Assembly: GCA_964558825.1 (NCBI GenBank)
Contig: CAZLGB010000004.1
Span: 1 to 47,993, forward strand
Length of the DNA stretch: 47,993 bases
From: Phosphoribacter sp964558825
GTDB lineage: Bacteria > Actinomycetota > Actinomycetes > Actinomycetales > Dermatophilaceae
Direction: 5' to 3'
Below are positions 15,053 to 23,576 of the stretch, piece after piece (position 1 is the first letter of the stretch; every line of letters starts with the position of its first letter). Under the pieces are notes generated by a model. The model had not been told where the DNA came from and ran no database searches. It saw only the letters and a list, made by a program, of their open reading frames with translations. The position numbers were made by a program, and so were the translations under genes.

Positions 15053-15143
15053 CGCCAGCGGCGCCCGCCTGGCGGCGTGGTCATCGGGTGGTGGCGGCCC
15101 GGCATACGATCAAGGCCCAAAGATGACCACGCGAGGGGCGGCT

Positions 15144-15563
15144 ATGAGCGACTTCAACTCCGGCATCATCGAGGAGTTTCGGACCAATGCGGGCGTCGTC
15201 GGCGGGATGTTCGCCGGCGTGCCGATCGTCTTGGTCCACCATGTCGGGCGCAAAACGGGCACCGAGCGGATCGCCCCGCTGGCCTATCACGCGGGCGAGG
15301 GCGGCGAGCCGGTCTACATCTTCGCGTCCAAGGGCGGCGCGCCGAGCCACCCCGACTGGTATCACAACCTCGTCGCTGCCGGCCGAGCCGAGATCGAGCG
15401 CGGCACCGAGCGCTATCCCGTGACGGTCACCGAGCTCACCGGCGCCGAGCGCGACCGCGTCTACGCCGAGCAGGTGCGCCGCGTCCCGATGTTCGCGCAG
15501 TATGCCGCCCGCACCGAGGGGCATCGCGAGATCCCCGTCCTCGCGCTGACCCGAGTCGACTGA
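15144..15563 (+). CDS. Deazaflavin-dependent nitroreductase family protein (Ddn-like)
   Basis: The protein is 139 residues from ATG 15144, chosen over ATG 15123 because GAGGGG lies just upstream and the family starts here (MSDFNSGIIEEFR). The family signature follows: VLVHHVGRKTGTERIAPLAY, then FASKGGAPSHPDWYHNLVA, which forms the split beta-barrel binding F420 in Ddn and its relatives. These proteins use reduced coenzyme F420 to reduce quinones, nitro compounds or unsaturated lactones. The natural substrate is not predictable. It implies the host makes F420. Confidence 0.9.
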   Translation: MSDFNSGIIEEFRTNAGVVGGMFAGVPIVLVHHVGRKTGTERIAPLAYHAGEGGEPVYIFASKGGAPSHPDWYHNLVAAGRAEIERGTERYPVTVTELTGAERDRVYAEQVRRVPMFAQYAARTEGHREIPVLALTRVD

Positions 15564-15631
15564 TGGCCCGCGCAGGCGGGGCCGTCGATAGGTCGGCGCC
15601 CCCTGCCCGGAGGGCGTAGGGGTGGCGCGCC

Positions 15632-16657
15632 ATGTCGACTGAAGCATCCATCGGGCGGGTCCTCGTCACCGGCGGCTCGGGCTATCTCGGGTCGCACTGC
15701 ATCGTCTCGCTGCTGCGCCAGGGCCACCAGGTGCGCACGACCGTGCGCTCGCTGGCCCGGGCGGACGAGGTCCGCGCGATGATCTCGGCCGCAGGGCAGG
15801 ATCCCACGGGCGTCGAGTTCGTCGAGGCCGATCTGACCGCCGACGCCGGCTGGGCCGAGGCGGTCGCCGGCTGCGAGCGCGTGCTGCACGTCGCGTCGCC
15901 ATTCCCGCTCGGAGTCCCCAAGGACGCCGACGAGCTCATCGTCCCGGCCCGTAAGGGCACGCTGCGGGTGTTGCAGGCGGCTGCCGACGCCGGGGTCGGA
16001 CGGGTCGTGCTCACCTCGTCCTTCGCGGCCATCGGCTACGGCCACGGGCCCATGGGGCGCCCCTTCACCGAGGCGGACTGGACCGATCTCGCCGGTCCCC
16101 GCCCGGTCGCGCCCTATCCGCAGTCCAAGACCCTCGCCGAGCGGGCCGCCTGGGACTTCGCCGCCGCCCATCCCGCCCTCGAGTTGGCCGTGGTCAACCC
16201 GGTCGGCATCCTCGGCCCGCCGCTCGGGCGTGACCTGGGCACCTCGCTCGCCCTCGTCAGTCGCCTGCTCGACGGGATGCCGGGCGTCCCCAACGTGCGC
16301 ATGGGCCTGGTCGACGTCCGCGACATCGCCGACCTGCACGTGCTGGCGATGACCCGGCCGGAGGCGGCCGGCGAGCGCTTCCTGGGGATCTCCGGCCACT
16401 TCGTCACCTTCGCCGAGCTCGGGCGAATGCTCAAGGAGGACCTCGGCGAGCGGGCTCGCAAGGTTCCCACCCGGGTGCTGCCCGACTGGTTGGTCAGGCT
16501 GGTCGGGCGTTTCGACCCGGGCGTCGGTCAGCTGGCCACCGAGCTCGGCCTCGACCGCGATGCCACCTCGGCCAAGGCTCAGAGCCAGCTCGGCTGGTCT
16601 CCTCGGCCGCTACGCGAGACCCTCGTCGACACGGTGGCGGCCCTGCCCGCCGACTGA
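15632..16657 (+). CDS. NAD(P)-dependent epimerase/dehydratase-type reductase (extended SDR)
   Basis: The protein has 341 residues. It has the N-terminal Rossmann motif VTGGSGYLGSH (GxxGxxG) and the catalytic YPQSK (YxxxK). The arrangement resembles dihydroflavonol-4-reductase-like or aldehyde-reductase members of the extended short-chain dehydrogenase family. The gene stands alone between the nitroreductase and a convergent phosphoesterase gene, only 6 bases from the latter's stop. The substrate is unknown. Confidence 0.88.
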   Translation: MSTEASIGRVLVTGGSGYLGSHCIVSLLRQGHQVRTTVRSLARADEVRAMISAAGQDPTGVEFVEADLTADAGWAEAVAGCERVLHVASPFPLGVPKDADELIVPARKGTLRVLQAAADAGVGRVVLTSSFAAIGYGHGPMGRPFTEADWTDLAGPRPVAPYPQSKTLAERAAWDFAAAHPALELAVVNPVGILGPPLGRDLGTSLALVSRLLDGMPGVPNVRMGLVDVRDIADLHVLAMTRPEAAGERFLGISGHFVTFAELGRMLKEDLGERARKVPTRVLPDWLVRLVGRFDPGVGQLATELGLDRDATSAKAQSQLGWSPRPLRETLVDTVAALPAD

Positions 16658-16663
16658 CCGGGG

Positions 16664-18571
16664 TCAGCCCGTCGTCGCGCCCGCTTCGCGCATTCGGTTG
16701 AGGCGGGCGGTGACCGAGGCGAGGAAGTTGCGGGCGTCGCCTCGGGTGCGGATGGCGGCATACTGCTCGTCGACGAGCGCACGCTCCTCGGGTGTCTGGG
16801 CATAGCTCTCGTATGCCGCCTTGCGCGCGATGGCGAGGAAGGCCGGCAGGTTGCCGCTGTCGGGCACGGGGAGGGCGTCGTCGGCCTCCTGCGCCTCGGC
16901 GTCGACGCTGCGCACCTGCCGCGCCACCGGGCCGGGCAGGGTGGTCGGGCAATCCGTGCGCGGTGTCGTCAGCGTGAGCAGACCGCGCAGGTCGGCTGCG
17001 GCCGCATCACGCGCGGTGAGGGCGGGGAAGCCGAAGAGCCGCTCGAGGGTGGCCGGGACCGACGAGTGGTCGAAGACGGTGCTGCTGACCGTGCCTGCTG
17101 GGATGAGCGGGGACACGACGAGCGCGGGCACCCGGATGCCGAGCAGGTCGAAGGTGAACCCGGAGTCGTTGAGCTGCGACCCGCTGCCGTCCGCAGGCGG
17201 TGCAGCCGGCGGCGGTTTCACGTGGTCGTAGAAGCCACCGTGCTCGTCATAGGTGATGACGAGCAGGCTGGTGTTCCACAGCGGCGAGTTGCGGATGGCC
17301 TGGTAGACCGCCTGGATGATCCCCTCACCGCCGTAGACGTCATCCATGGGGTGCTGCGATGAGCCACCGGCATACGTATTGCCTGTGACATCACCGTAAT
17401 TGGGCTCGATGAACGTGTATTGGTAGGGATAGGGGCCCTGCAGATCGCTCGCGAAGCGAGTCAGCGACTGGACCTCCATCATCGTGACGCCCTTGAGTGA
17501 GCTGACCTGAGCGATCGCCCCGAAGGCGGACCCGTTTTGCGGATCGTCGCTGTAGGCGTCGGTGTTGTCGTTGTAGAGCCGCCAGCTGAGACCGGCCTTG
17601 GTGAGCGCGTCGTAGATGCTCCCGTGCGGGAAGGTGAAGCCTGCCACCGTCTCCCACTTGATGATCTCTGCGGTCGTCGGCGTGTGGTCCAGGCCCGCCG
17701 AGGACGCCGCGTGGATGAACATCCGGTTGGGCCAGGTCGGGCCGGGAATCGAGCAGAACCACTGGTCGCACACGGCGAAGGCCTGCGCGAGCGCATAGGA
17801 CGTCGGGAGCTGGGTCGGCGTGTCGAAGCCGAGCATGATGTCGCCGTAGTGGGGTGGCGTCGGCGGTGTGGTGTCCTCGTCGGTCGTCGTCGCGTAGTTG
17901 GAGACGAACCCGCTCATGACGATCGGCGGATAGGGACCGCCAGGGGGATAGGTGGCGCCGGCTCCGGCCAATTGCTCGACGACATCGTTGAATTCGTGGC
18001 CCGGGTCGGCGGTCATCGTCGTCGGGGCAGGCGACCCCACGGCATACGAGATGTTGTTGTAGCTGTTGGTGGTGCCCGGTGGAGGGCCAGCGACCGGGAG
18101 GCCGGAGTGGCCGAAGATGTGGTCGAAGGAGCGGTTTTCGAGCATGAGGACGAAGACATTGCGGATGGGGGAGTAGTTCGAGAGCCGAGACATCCCGTCG
18201 GTGCAGCCACCGGAGGGAAGGTTGACGCCGAAGCCGCCGACGCTGACCGTGCAGACGATGTTCTTGTCGACGTCGCCGGTCTGCAGCTGGCACTCCTTCC
18301 AGTGCGGGAAGGCAGAGGTGCCGGTGTTCTGGTAGATGCCGGGCGTCGACCCGTTTTGCACGGTCATCGTCACGGACCACCAGTCGAGCACTCCCCAACT
18401 GCCGAAGCCGGTCTCGAAATGGACGACCAGGGGGCCGACCGTCTGCCCTGGCTGGGCGGTCCAGGTGGCCGATTGGGTGCCGTTGGTGTCGTTCTGGTGC
18501 AGGAGGGTGACCTGTGCTGTTCCGTCGGTTTCGTTGGTAATGAACACGTTTGCGGTTCGTTGGGTGGCCAT
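16664..18571 (-). CDS. Phospholipase C/acid phosphatase (AcpA)-superfamily phosphoesterase with N-terminal beta domain
   Basis: From ATG 18571 the protein is 635 residues. Residues 1 to about 130 form a beta-rich domain of unknown type (ANVFITNETDGTAQVTLLHQ ... WKECQLQTGD). The catalytic domain follows with the family motifs LMLENRSFDHIFG, a HEFND segment, ITYDEHGGFYDHV and DHSSVPATLERLFG. These are metal and nucleophile motifs of the PLC/AcpA superfamily. Most relatives are Tat-exported, but no signal peptide is visible here; the region before 18571 is Arg/Pro-rich and lacks a hydrophobic core. ATG 18607 is an alternative start. It is divergent from the pirin gene. Confidence 0.85.
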   Translation of the reverse strand: MATQRTANVFITNETDGTAQVTLLHQNDTNGTQSATWTAQPGQTVGPLVVHFETGFGSWGVLDWWSVTMTVQNGSTPGIYQNTGTSAFPHWKECQLQTGDVDKNIVCTVSVGGFGVNLPSGGCTDGMSRLSNYSPIRNVFVLMLENRSFDHIFGHSGLPVAGPPPGTTNSYNNISYAVGSPAPTTMTADPGHEFNDVVEQLAGAGATYPPGGPYPPIVMSGFVSNYATTTDEDTTPPTPPHYGDIMLGFDTPTQLPTSYALAQAFAVCDQWFCSIPGPTWPNRMFIHAASSAGLDHTPTTAEIIKWETVAGFTFPHGSIYDALTKAGLSWRLYNDNTDAYSDDPQNGSAFGAIAQVSSLKGVTMMEVQSLTRFASDLQGPYPYQYTFIEPNYGDVTGNTYAGGSSQHPMDDVYGGEGIIQAVYQAIRNSPLWNTSLLVITYDEHGGFYDHVKPPPAAPPADGSGSQLNDSGFTFDLLGIRVPALVVSPLIPAGTVSSTVFDHSSVPATLERLFGFPALTARDAAAADLRGLLTLTTPRTDCPTTLPGPVARQVRSVDAEAQEADDALPVPDSGNLPAFLAIARKAAYESYAQTPEERALVDEQYAAIRTRGDARNFLASVTARLNRMREAGATTG

Positions 18572-18774
18572 GCGCCAGCTTGCGCCGATATTGGACCGGT
18601 AGGCCATGGCCCGACGGGGTGGTTGGGTGACTAGGGCGTATGCCGGTCGGCTAGTGGGGCGCGACGGGCTCCTTTTCGCTGCCCGCGATCGGCGACGCGG
18701 GCCGTCTCGCCTGATCCCGGGAATAGGCGAGGGTCTGCGAGGCTTGAGGCACGGCATACGGAAAGAGGCATGAC

Positions 18775-19644
18775 ATGACGACGCGACGCCTTGACCTGGT
18801 CCGCAGCGGCGACGGCTTCCACTGGGTCGGCGACGGCTTCTATGTGACCCAGCTGCTGCCGGGACACCCGAGCCTCACCGAGCTGGCTGATCCCTTCCTG
18901 CTCATGGACTACCACCCGGTCAAGGAATATGCGCCGACGACCCGGGCGCGTGGGGTGAGCGCGCACCCGCATCGCGGCTTCGAGACGGTGACGCTGGCCT
19001 TCGAGGGCGCGGTGCAGCACCACGACTCGACGGGGGGCGGTGGCACGATATATCCCGGTGACGCGCAATGGATGACGGCCGCGCGAGGGATCCTCCACAA
19101 GGAGTACCACGAGCGCGAATGGGCGGCGCGCGGCGGGCGCTTCCACATGATGCAGCTGTGGGTCAACCTGCCGAGCACGGACAAGATGGGCGAGCCGAGC
19201 TATCAGCCGCTCACTGCCGAGTCGATGGGCAAGGTCAAGCTCCCGGGCGGCGGGGTCGTCACTCTGTATGCCGGTGAGCTCGATGGCGAGGTCGGGCCGG
19301 CGCGCACGCACACGCCGATCGAATTGTGGGACGTGCAACTGGCTGCCGACGAGACGGCCGAGCTCACCGTGCCGGACGGGCACACGGTCATGGTCTTCGT
19401 CCTCGACGGGTCGCTGACCACCGAGGGCGGAGCGATCGGGCACGAGCAGCTGGGGATCTTCGAGCGCTCGGGTGACGTCGTGCGGCTCGTCGCCCCACCA
19501 GAGGGAGCGCGGGCAATCCTGTTGGGCGGCAAACCGATCGGTGAGCCGGTGATCTTCTACGGGCCATTTGCCATGACGACGGAGGCGGAGATCATCCAGG
19601 CGATCGAGGACTTCAACGCGGGGACCTTCGGGCATCTCGTCTGA
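18775..19644 (+). CDS. Pirin-family metalloprotein
   Basis: The protein is 289 residues, a bicupin of the pirin family. The N-terminal cupin carries the metal ligands His64 and His66 (SAHPHRGFET) and His108 and Glu110 (GILHKEYH), matching the four-ligand site of human pirin and bacterial quercetinase YhhW. The C-terminal cupin (QLAADETAELTVPDGHTVMVFVLDGSL) has the family fold. Members are either quercetin dioxygenases or regulators of central metabolism; nothing here separates them. A GAAAGAGG ribosome site precedes ATG 18775. Confidence 0.92.
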   Translation: MTTRRLDLVRSGDGFHWVGDGFYVTQLLPGHPSLTELADPFLLMDYHPVKEYAPTTRARGVSAHPHRGFETVTLAFEGAVQHHDSTGGGGTIYPGDAQWMTAARGILHKEYHEREWAARGGRFHMMQLWVNLPSTDKMGEPSYQPLTAESMGKVKLPGGGVVTLYAGELDGEVGPARTHTPIELWDVQLAADETAELTVPDGHTVMVFVLDGSLTTEGGAIGHEQLGIFERSGDVVRLVAPPEGARAILLGGKPIGEPVIFYGPFAMTTEAEIIQAIEDFNAGTFGHLV

Positions 19645-19822
19645 CGAGGGCGACGGCGCGCGGCTGTCCGCGGCTGGGAGGCGGCGCACGGCATACGGGA
19701 GCGAAAGCGGCGAAACGGTCGCCCGAGGCCCCTTCCCCGCGGGAGGCGCCTCGGCCATGCTGGGGGCTCTGCACCTGCTCCGCACCTGCCGCCGTCCGTC
19801 ACGACTTGCCGAGGTGATCGCT

Positions 19823-21724
19823 ATGCAGCTCTCGCGTCCGTCCGTCCGACCCTCACCTGCGGCCCGGGCGCTGCGCGCGGCGGTGCTCGTCGCAGCGTTG
19901 ACCCTCGCGCCGGTGGCCCCGGCGCTGGCTGCGCCCGCGGTCGGCGGTCCCCCCTCGGGCGGAGGCTTCGGCGATCACGTCATCGTCTTCGACCCGAGCA
20001 TGCCGACGAGCGACATCCGAGCGACCTTCGATCGGATCTCGGCGCAACAGGTCGACGACGAGATGGGCGCCGGGCGCTGGAGTCTGCTCTTCAAGCCGGG
20101 CACCTATGGCACCGACGCGGAACCGTTGCAGGTCAAGGTCGGCTACTACACCGAGGTGGCGGGGCTCGGGGCCTCACCTGCTGACGTCGTCGTCAACGGC
20201 AAGATCGAGGTCTACAACCGCTGCCTCGACAACGGCGGCACGTCCAATTGCGTTGCGCTGAATACGTTCTGGCGCTCGCTGAGCAATCTCACCCTCAGGG
20301 TCAACGGCGCCGGGCAGGACGGCTGCCGGGCCTCGTCCAACTTCTGGGCGGTGTCGCAGGCAGTCTCGGTGCGGCGGGTCGACGTGCAGGGCGGCAACCT
20401 CTCGCTCATGGACTACTGCACCGCCGGGCCCCAATATGCCAGCGGAGGTTTCATCGCCGACTCGCGCGCGGGGGTGGTCATCAACGGCTCGCAGCAGCAG
20501 TGGCTCATCCGCAACAGCGAGGTCGGCGTCTGGACCAACGCGGTGTGGAACCAGGTTTTCGCCGGGGTCGTCGGCGCGCCTGACGCGAGCGCCTTCCCCA
20601 ACCCGCCCTATACGACGCTCGAGCGCACCCCGCTGAGCCGGGAAAAGCCGTTGCTGAACCTCTCGGCCGACGGGCAGTGGCAGGTCACAGTGCCGTATGC
20701 CGCCGCGCAGACGCGCGGCACGACCTGGGCGACGGGCGCGACCCCGGGACGCACGGTGCCCCTGAGCGCCTTCTTCGTCGCCCACCCGGGTGACTCGTTG
20801 GCCCTGATCAATGCGGCCCTCGCGGCGGGCAAGAACCTGCTGCTCACGCCGGGTGTCTATGACGTCGACCGGAGCATCGTCGTGCGGCGCGCTGGTCAGA
20901 TCGTCCTGGGGATGGGCATGGCGACGCTGACGTCGGTCAATGGGGCCACTCCCCTCGTCGTCGAGGACCGGGCCGGGATCGTCGTCGCCGGGATCACCGT
21001 CGACGCCGGACCGACCACGTCAGAGGCGTTGCTCACCGTCGGTGCCGGGTCAGGGCGCGGCGGCGCGCGTCCGGGCGGAGCGACGGCGGCCGACCCGCTG
21101 ACCCTCAGCGACGTCTTCTTCCGCGTTGGCGGCCCGCACCCGGGCTCGACCAAGGCCGGCATGGTCATCGACAGCGACCACGTGCTCGTCGACCACACCT
21201 GGGTGTGGCGAGCCGACCATGGGGTGGAGAGCGGCTTCACCGCTGGTGTCCTGGGCGACACCGACCGGTGGCGGGTCAACACCGCCGCCAACGGCCTGAT
21301 CGTCAACGGCGCCGACGTCACGGCGACGGGCCTGTTCATCGAGCACTTCCAGCAGCACAACACCGTGTGGAACGGCGAGCGCGGACAGGTGATCTTCTTC
21401 CAGAACGAGCTGCCCTACGACCCACCGTCCCAAGCGGATTGGACCCAGCCGGACCGCACGCTCGGCTACCCGGCATACGTCGTGGGTGCGGGTGTCCAGG
21501 ACCATCGCCTGTGGGGCGGCGGGTCGTATGTCTACAACCGCAACAACCCGGCCATCGTCACCGCCCACAGCTTCCAGGTGCCCGACCGGCCGGGCGTCGT
21601 GCTCACCCACGTCCTCACGGTCAACCTCGGCGCCGGCACCATCCAGCACGTGGTCAACGACACAGGTGCCCAGGTCGACACCGGGGCGATCGGCGTGCCC
21701 TCCTACCTGGTGTCCTATCCCTAG
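19823..21724 (+). CDS. Secreted right-handed beta-helix (pectin-lyase fold) protein
   Basis: The protein has 633 residues from ATG 19823, chosen because GAGGTGA lies five bases upstream. It begins with a Sec signal (ALRAAVLVAALTLAPVAPALA, cleavage after ALA near residue 40). The mature region has short repeated beta-strand units such as VVINGSQQQWLIRNSEVGVW, VVVEDRAGIVVAGITVDAG and GMVIDSDHVLVDHTWVWRADHG, typical of parallel beta-helices that bind or cleave polysaccharides. Such proteins are often mis-annotated as adenylyl cyclase or coagulation factor 5/8 proteins in actinobacteria. No catalytic residues can be assigned. Confidence 0.75.
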   Translation: MQLSRPSVRPSPAARALRAAVLVAALTLAPVAPALAAPAVGGPPSGGGFGDHVIVFDPSMPTSDIRATFDRISAQQVDDEMGAGRWSLLFKPGTYGTDAEPLQVKVGYYTEVAGLGASPADVVVNGKIEVYNRCLDNGGTSNCVALNTFWRSLSNLTLRVNGAGQDGCRASSNFWAVSQAVSVRRVDVQGGNLSLMDYCTAGPQYASGGFIADSRAGVVINGSQQQWLIRNSEVGVWTNAVWNQVFAGVVGAPDASAFPNPPYTTLERTPLSREKPLLNLSADGQWQVTVPYAAAQTRGTTWATGATPGRTVPLSAFFVAHPGDSLALINAALAAGKNLLLTPGVYDVDRSIVVRRAGQIVLGMGMATLTSVNGATPLVVEDRAGIVVAGITVDAGPTTSEALLTVGAGSGRGGARPGGATAADPLTLSDVFFRVGGPHPGSTKAGMVIDSDHVLVDHTWVWRADHGVESGFTAGVLGDTDRWRVNTAANGLIVNGADVTATGLFIEHFQQHNTVWNGERGQVIFFQNELPYDPPSQADWTQPDRTLGYPAYVVGAGVQDHRLWGGGSYVYNRNNPAIVTAHSFQVPDRPGVVLTHVLTVNLGAGTIQHVVNDTGAQVDTGAIGVPSYLVSYP

Positions 21725-21755
21725 GCGCTAGGCGCTAGGCGCTAGGCCCTAGGCC
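21721..21755 (+). repeat. Five tandem copies of the 7-bp unit CTAGGCG/C across a stop codon
   Basis: CTAGGCG occurs three times and CTAGGCC twice, head to tail. The first unit supplies the TAG stop (21722-21724) of the beta-helix gene. Unit length is not a multiple of three, but since the stop is in unit one, changes in copy number would not alter the protein. It marks the left boundary of the inserted module discussed at 21766. Confidence 0.9.
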
Positions 21756-21765
21756 CCGGGAGCCG

Positions 21766-21837
21766 GAGCAATGATCAGAACCTGTGGATGGGTGTCGGCG
21801 AGGTGGCGCGCCGGCTCGCGAAGGGACGCCCGTGCTC
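21766..21837. repeat. Left copy of a duplicated gene remnant flanking the NmrA/Rrf2 module
   Basis: 21766-21805 matches 23324-23363 with one mismatch in 40. 21806-21837 then matches 23433-23464 with five mismatches in 32. The left copy is therefore a version of the right copy that lacks 69 bases (23 codons). Both contain, on the minus strand, an open frame that ends PIHRF-stop, so the ancestral sequence was probably the 3' end of a gene I do not recognise. Confidence 0.75.
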
Positions 21838-21877
21838 ACGGTTGTCCAGGACGAATCCGAGACCAACACCAGCATTC

Positions 21878-21960
21878 CGGGCGGCGCTGCTGTACCTACA
21901 CGGCCTGTCCTCGGGGGACTTCGTACCCGCGTCGGAGCAGTTCCTCGGCTCGGCCGCCGG
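21878..21960 (+). mobile_element. IS256/mutator-family transposase fragment
   Basis: In one frame, 28 codons read RAALLYLHGLSSGDFVPASE then QFLGSAAG. This matches, from memory, the conserved N-terminal catalytic-core block of IS256-family transposases (L-x-L-Y-L-x-G-x-S-x-G-D-F-x-x-A-L ... G-x-x-A-G-L-S). The fragment ends exactly where the convergent NmrA gene's stop begins. No inverted terminal repeats or full transposase are present, so it is a scar of an older insertion or a recombination junction. Confidence 0.6.
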
Positions 21961-22812
21961 TCACATGCCGGCTGCCAGGGCCTCGAGCGGGGTAGGAATA
22001 CGGCGACCAATCTGCTCGACGACGTTGCTCACCTCGGCGAGCTTGCCGAGCCGGATCGCGGCACCGAACGACACCATTAGCGGTGCCCAGGCCGGGGGGA
22101 GTCCTCCGGCGACCAAGCCGGCGGCGTAGGACTCGTCGTCAACCTGAACGACTTCGACCGCGCGCCCTGCACGCTTCGCGGCAATCTCGGCCAGATCGGA
22201 GGCGGTGAGAGCGCTCGGCCCGGTGATGTCGTATGCGTGGCCAGCGTGGCCTTTGCCGGTGAGCACGCCGACGGCAACAGCGGCGCAGTCGACGCGGCTG
22301 ACGTAGGCGGCGGCTCCATCCGCGGTGTTGGTGAACAGTTGGCCGCTGGCGGCTGCGTGGGCAATGGTGTCGAGCTGGAACTCGGCGTAGAGGTTGTTGC
22401 GCAGCATCGTCCAGGCCAACCCACTTGCCCGCAGGGCGTCCTCCGTGGCGGCGTGATCGGGAACCACGCCGGCAGGGTTGTCTTTCGTGGGCTCCTGCAC
22501 CGAGGTGTACGCGACATGCCGTACGCCAGCCTTCACGGCGGCGTCGATGGCTGCGAGGTGACCCTCGACCCTTGTGCCAACCGCATCGGTCGAGATGAGC
22601 AACATGCGCTCGACACCTGCCAGCGAATCGACCAGCCCATCGGGCCTGCTGAAGTCGGCAGCGCGCACCACGGCGCCTTGCTCTGCATAGCTGGCGAGCC
22701 TGGCCGGGTCGCGGGTCAGGAGAACGACCTGTGCAGGGTCGGTGGTCGCAAGCAGTTGGTCGGCGACGAGCCGGCCGAGATGGCCAGAGGCGCCGGTGAC
22801 GGCGATGGTCAT
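21961..22812 (-). CDS. NmrA/QorB-like NAD(P)-binding reductase
   Basis: The protein is 283 residues, the normal length for this family. The N-terminal VTGASGHLGRLVADQLL is the Rossmann GxxGxxG motif, followed by LLTRDPARL as in NAD(P)H:quinone oxidoreductase QorB (YtfG) and YwnB-type proteins. There is no YxxxK, which fits atypical SDRs of the NmrA group. It is divergent from an Rrf2-type regulator across a region with two direct operator repeats, the same arrangement as ywnA/ywnB in Bacillus. A role in quinone or electrophile stress is likely. Base usage is less GC-extreme than its neighbours. Confidence 0.88.
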   Translation of the reverse strand: MTIAVTGASGHLGRLVADQLLATTDPAQVVLLTRDPARLASYAEQGAVVRAADFSRPDGLVDSLAGVERMLLISTDAVGTRVEGHLAAIDAAVKAGVRHVAYTSVQEPTKDNPAGVVPDHAATEDALRASGLAWTMLRNNLYAEFQLDTIAHAAASGQLFTNTADGAAAYVSRVDCAAVAVGVLTGKGHAGHAYDITGPSALTASDLAEIAAKRAGRAVEVVQVDDESYAAGLVAGGLPPAWAPLMVSFGAAIRLGKLAEVSNVVEQIGRRIPTPLEALAAGM

Positions 22813-22828
22813 GATGGAATCTCGAATC

Positions 22829-22871
22829 TGTAGTCACGGTGATGGCAGATTCAAATGTAGTCGCCGTGATG
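22829..22871. promoter_or_regulatory. Direct 16-bp operator repeats between NmrA and Rrf2 genes
   Basis: TGTAGTCACGGTGATG (22829-22844) and TGTAGTCGCCGTGATG (22856-22871) differ at two positions and are 27 bp apart from start to start. The first contains the small palindrome TCAC-G-GTGA. Location in the divergent promoter region suggests binding of the Rrf2-type protein and control of both genes. Confidence 0.65.
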
Positions 22872-22892
22872 TCAATAAGGCAAGATGGGTGC

Positions 22893-23369
22893 ATGGCCAA
22901 GCCCACCAACACTCAGTTCGCGGTGGCCGTACACGTTCTGACGTACCTCGCCGCATGTGCTGCGGCAGGCCGACACGGTCCGGTTGGCTCGGAGGAACTG
23001 TCCGCCAGCACTGTGGTCAACCCTGTCCATGTGCGCAAGGTCCTGGGGCCTCTTCGAAGTGCCGGGCTCGTGCGGTCGCGGGCTGGCGCCCACGGTGGCT
23101 GGGAGCTTAGCGCCGACCCTGATTCGGTCACCCTCGCCGACGTGTGGCACCTGCTCCAAAGCGACGACCCGGTACTCGGCCTCCATGGGCCGAACCCTGC
23201 CTGTGCCGTCGGTAGCAATGTCCAGAGAGTGCTGACGCGCCTTGACCGCAGAGTGGCTGAGGCGATCGTCGCTGAGCTCCGTCGGATCTCCCTCGCCGAC
23301 GTACTCACAGATGCCGACGTCGTGAGCAATGATCAGAACCTGTGGATGGGTCTCGGCGAGGTGACGTAG
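22893..23369 (+). CDS. Rrf2-family transcriptional regulator (YwnA-like, no Fe-S cysteine cluster)
   Basis: The protein is 158 residues from ATG 22893. The winged helix starts TQFAVAVHVLTYLA, with a helix-turn-helix SASTVVNPVHVRKVLGPLRSAGLVRSRAGAHGGWEL, the Rrf2 signature (R-G-x-x-G-G). Iron-sulfur Rrf2 proteins have three cysteines in the later loop; only one is present here (NPACAVG), so it is closer to YwnA/CymR-type members. The last ~15 residues (DQNLWMGLGEVT) are encoded by the duplicated sequence at 23324, so the C-terminus may be an insertion-derived addition. Confidence 0.88.
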   Translation: MAKPTNTQFAVAVHVLTYLAACAAAGRHGPVGSEELSASTVVNPVHVRKVLGPLRSAGLVRSRAGAHGGWELSADPDSVTLADVWHLLQSDDPVLGLHGPNPACAVGSNVQRVLTRLDRRVAEAIVAELRRISLADVLTDADVVSNDQNLWMGLGEVT

Positions 23370-23464
23370 AAGAGGCGTACCTCCCGAGCAAGAACGAAGC
23401 ACATGCTCAAGTTCGGATCGAGGTCGGCGTGGGTGCGCCAGCTCGGGAAGGTACGCCCGTGTTC
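23324..23464. repeat. Right copy of the duplicated gene remnant
   Basis: This is the longer copy of the sequence at 21766-21837. It includes 69 bases (23364-23432) missing from the left copy. On the minus strand it reads EHGRTFPSWRTHADLDPNLS, then MCFVLAREVRLFYVTSPR and PIHRF-stop, which may be the tail of an ancient coding gene. It overlaps the 3' end of the Rrf2 gene. Nothing else is evident in 23465-23576 apart from the promoter of the next gene. Confidence 0.65.
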
Positions 23465-23576
23465 GAGGACCAGCAGGGCCAGGAGGAGTAGTCAAGCCCT
23501 GTCGAACGTGACACGCCGATCCACAGGTCTTGACGATTCCACGGGAGCCGCTCCCGGGTCTGCCTAGTCTGCTGAG

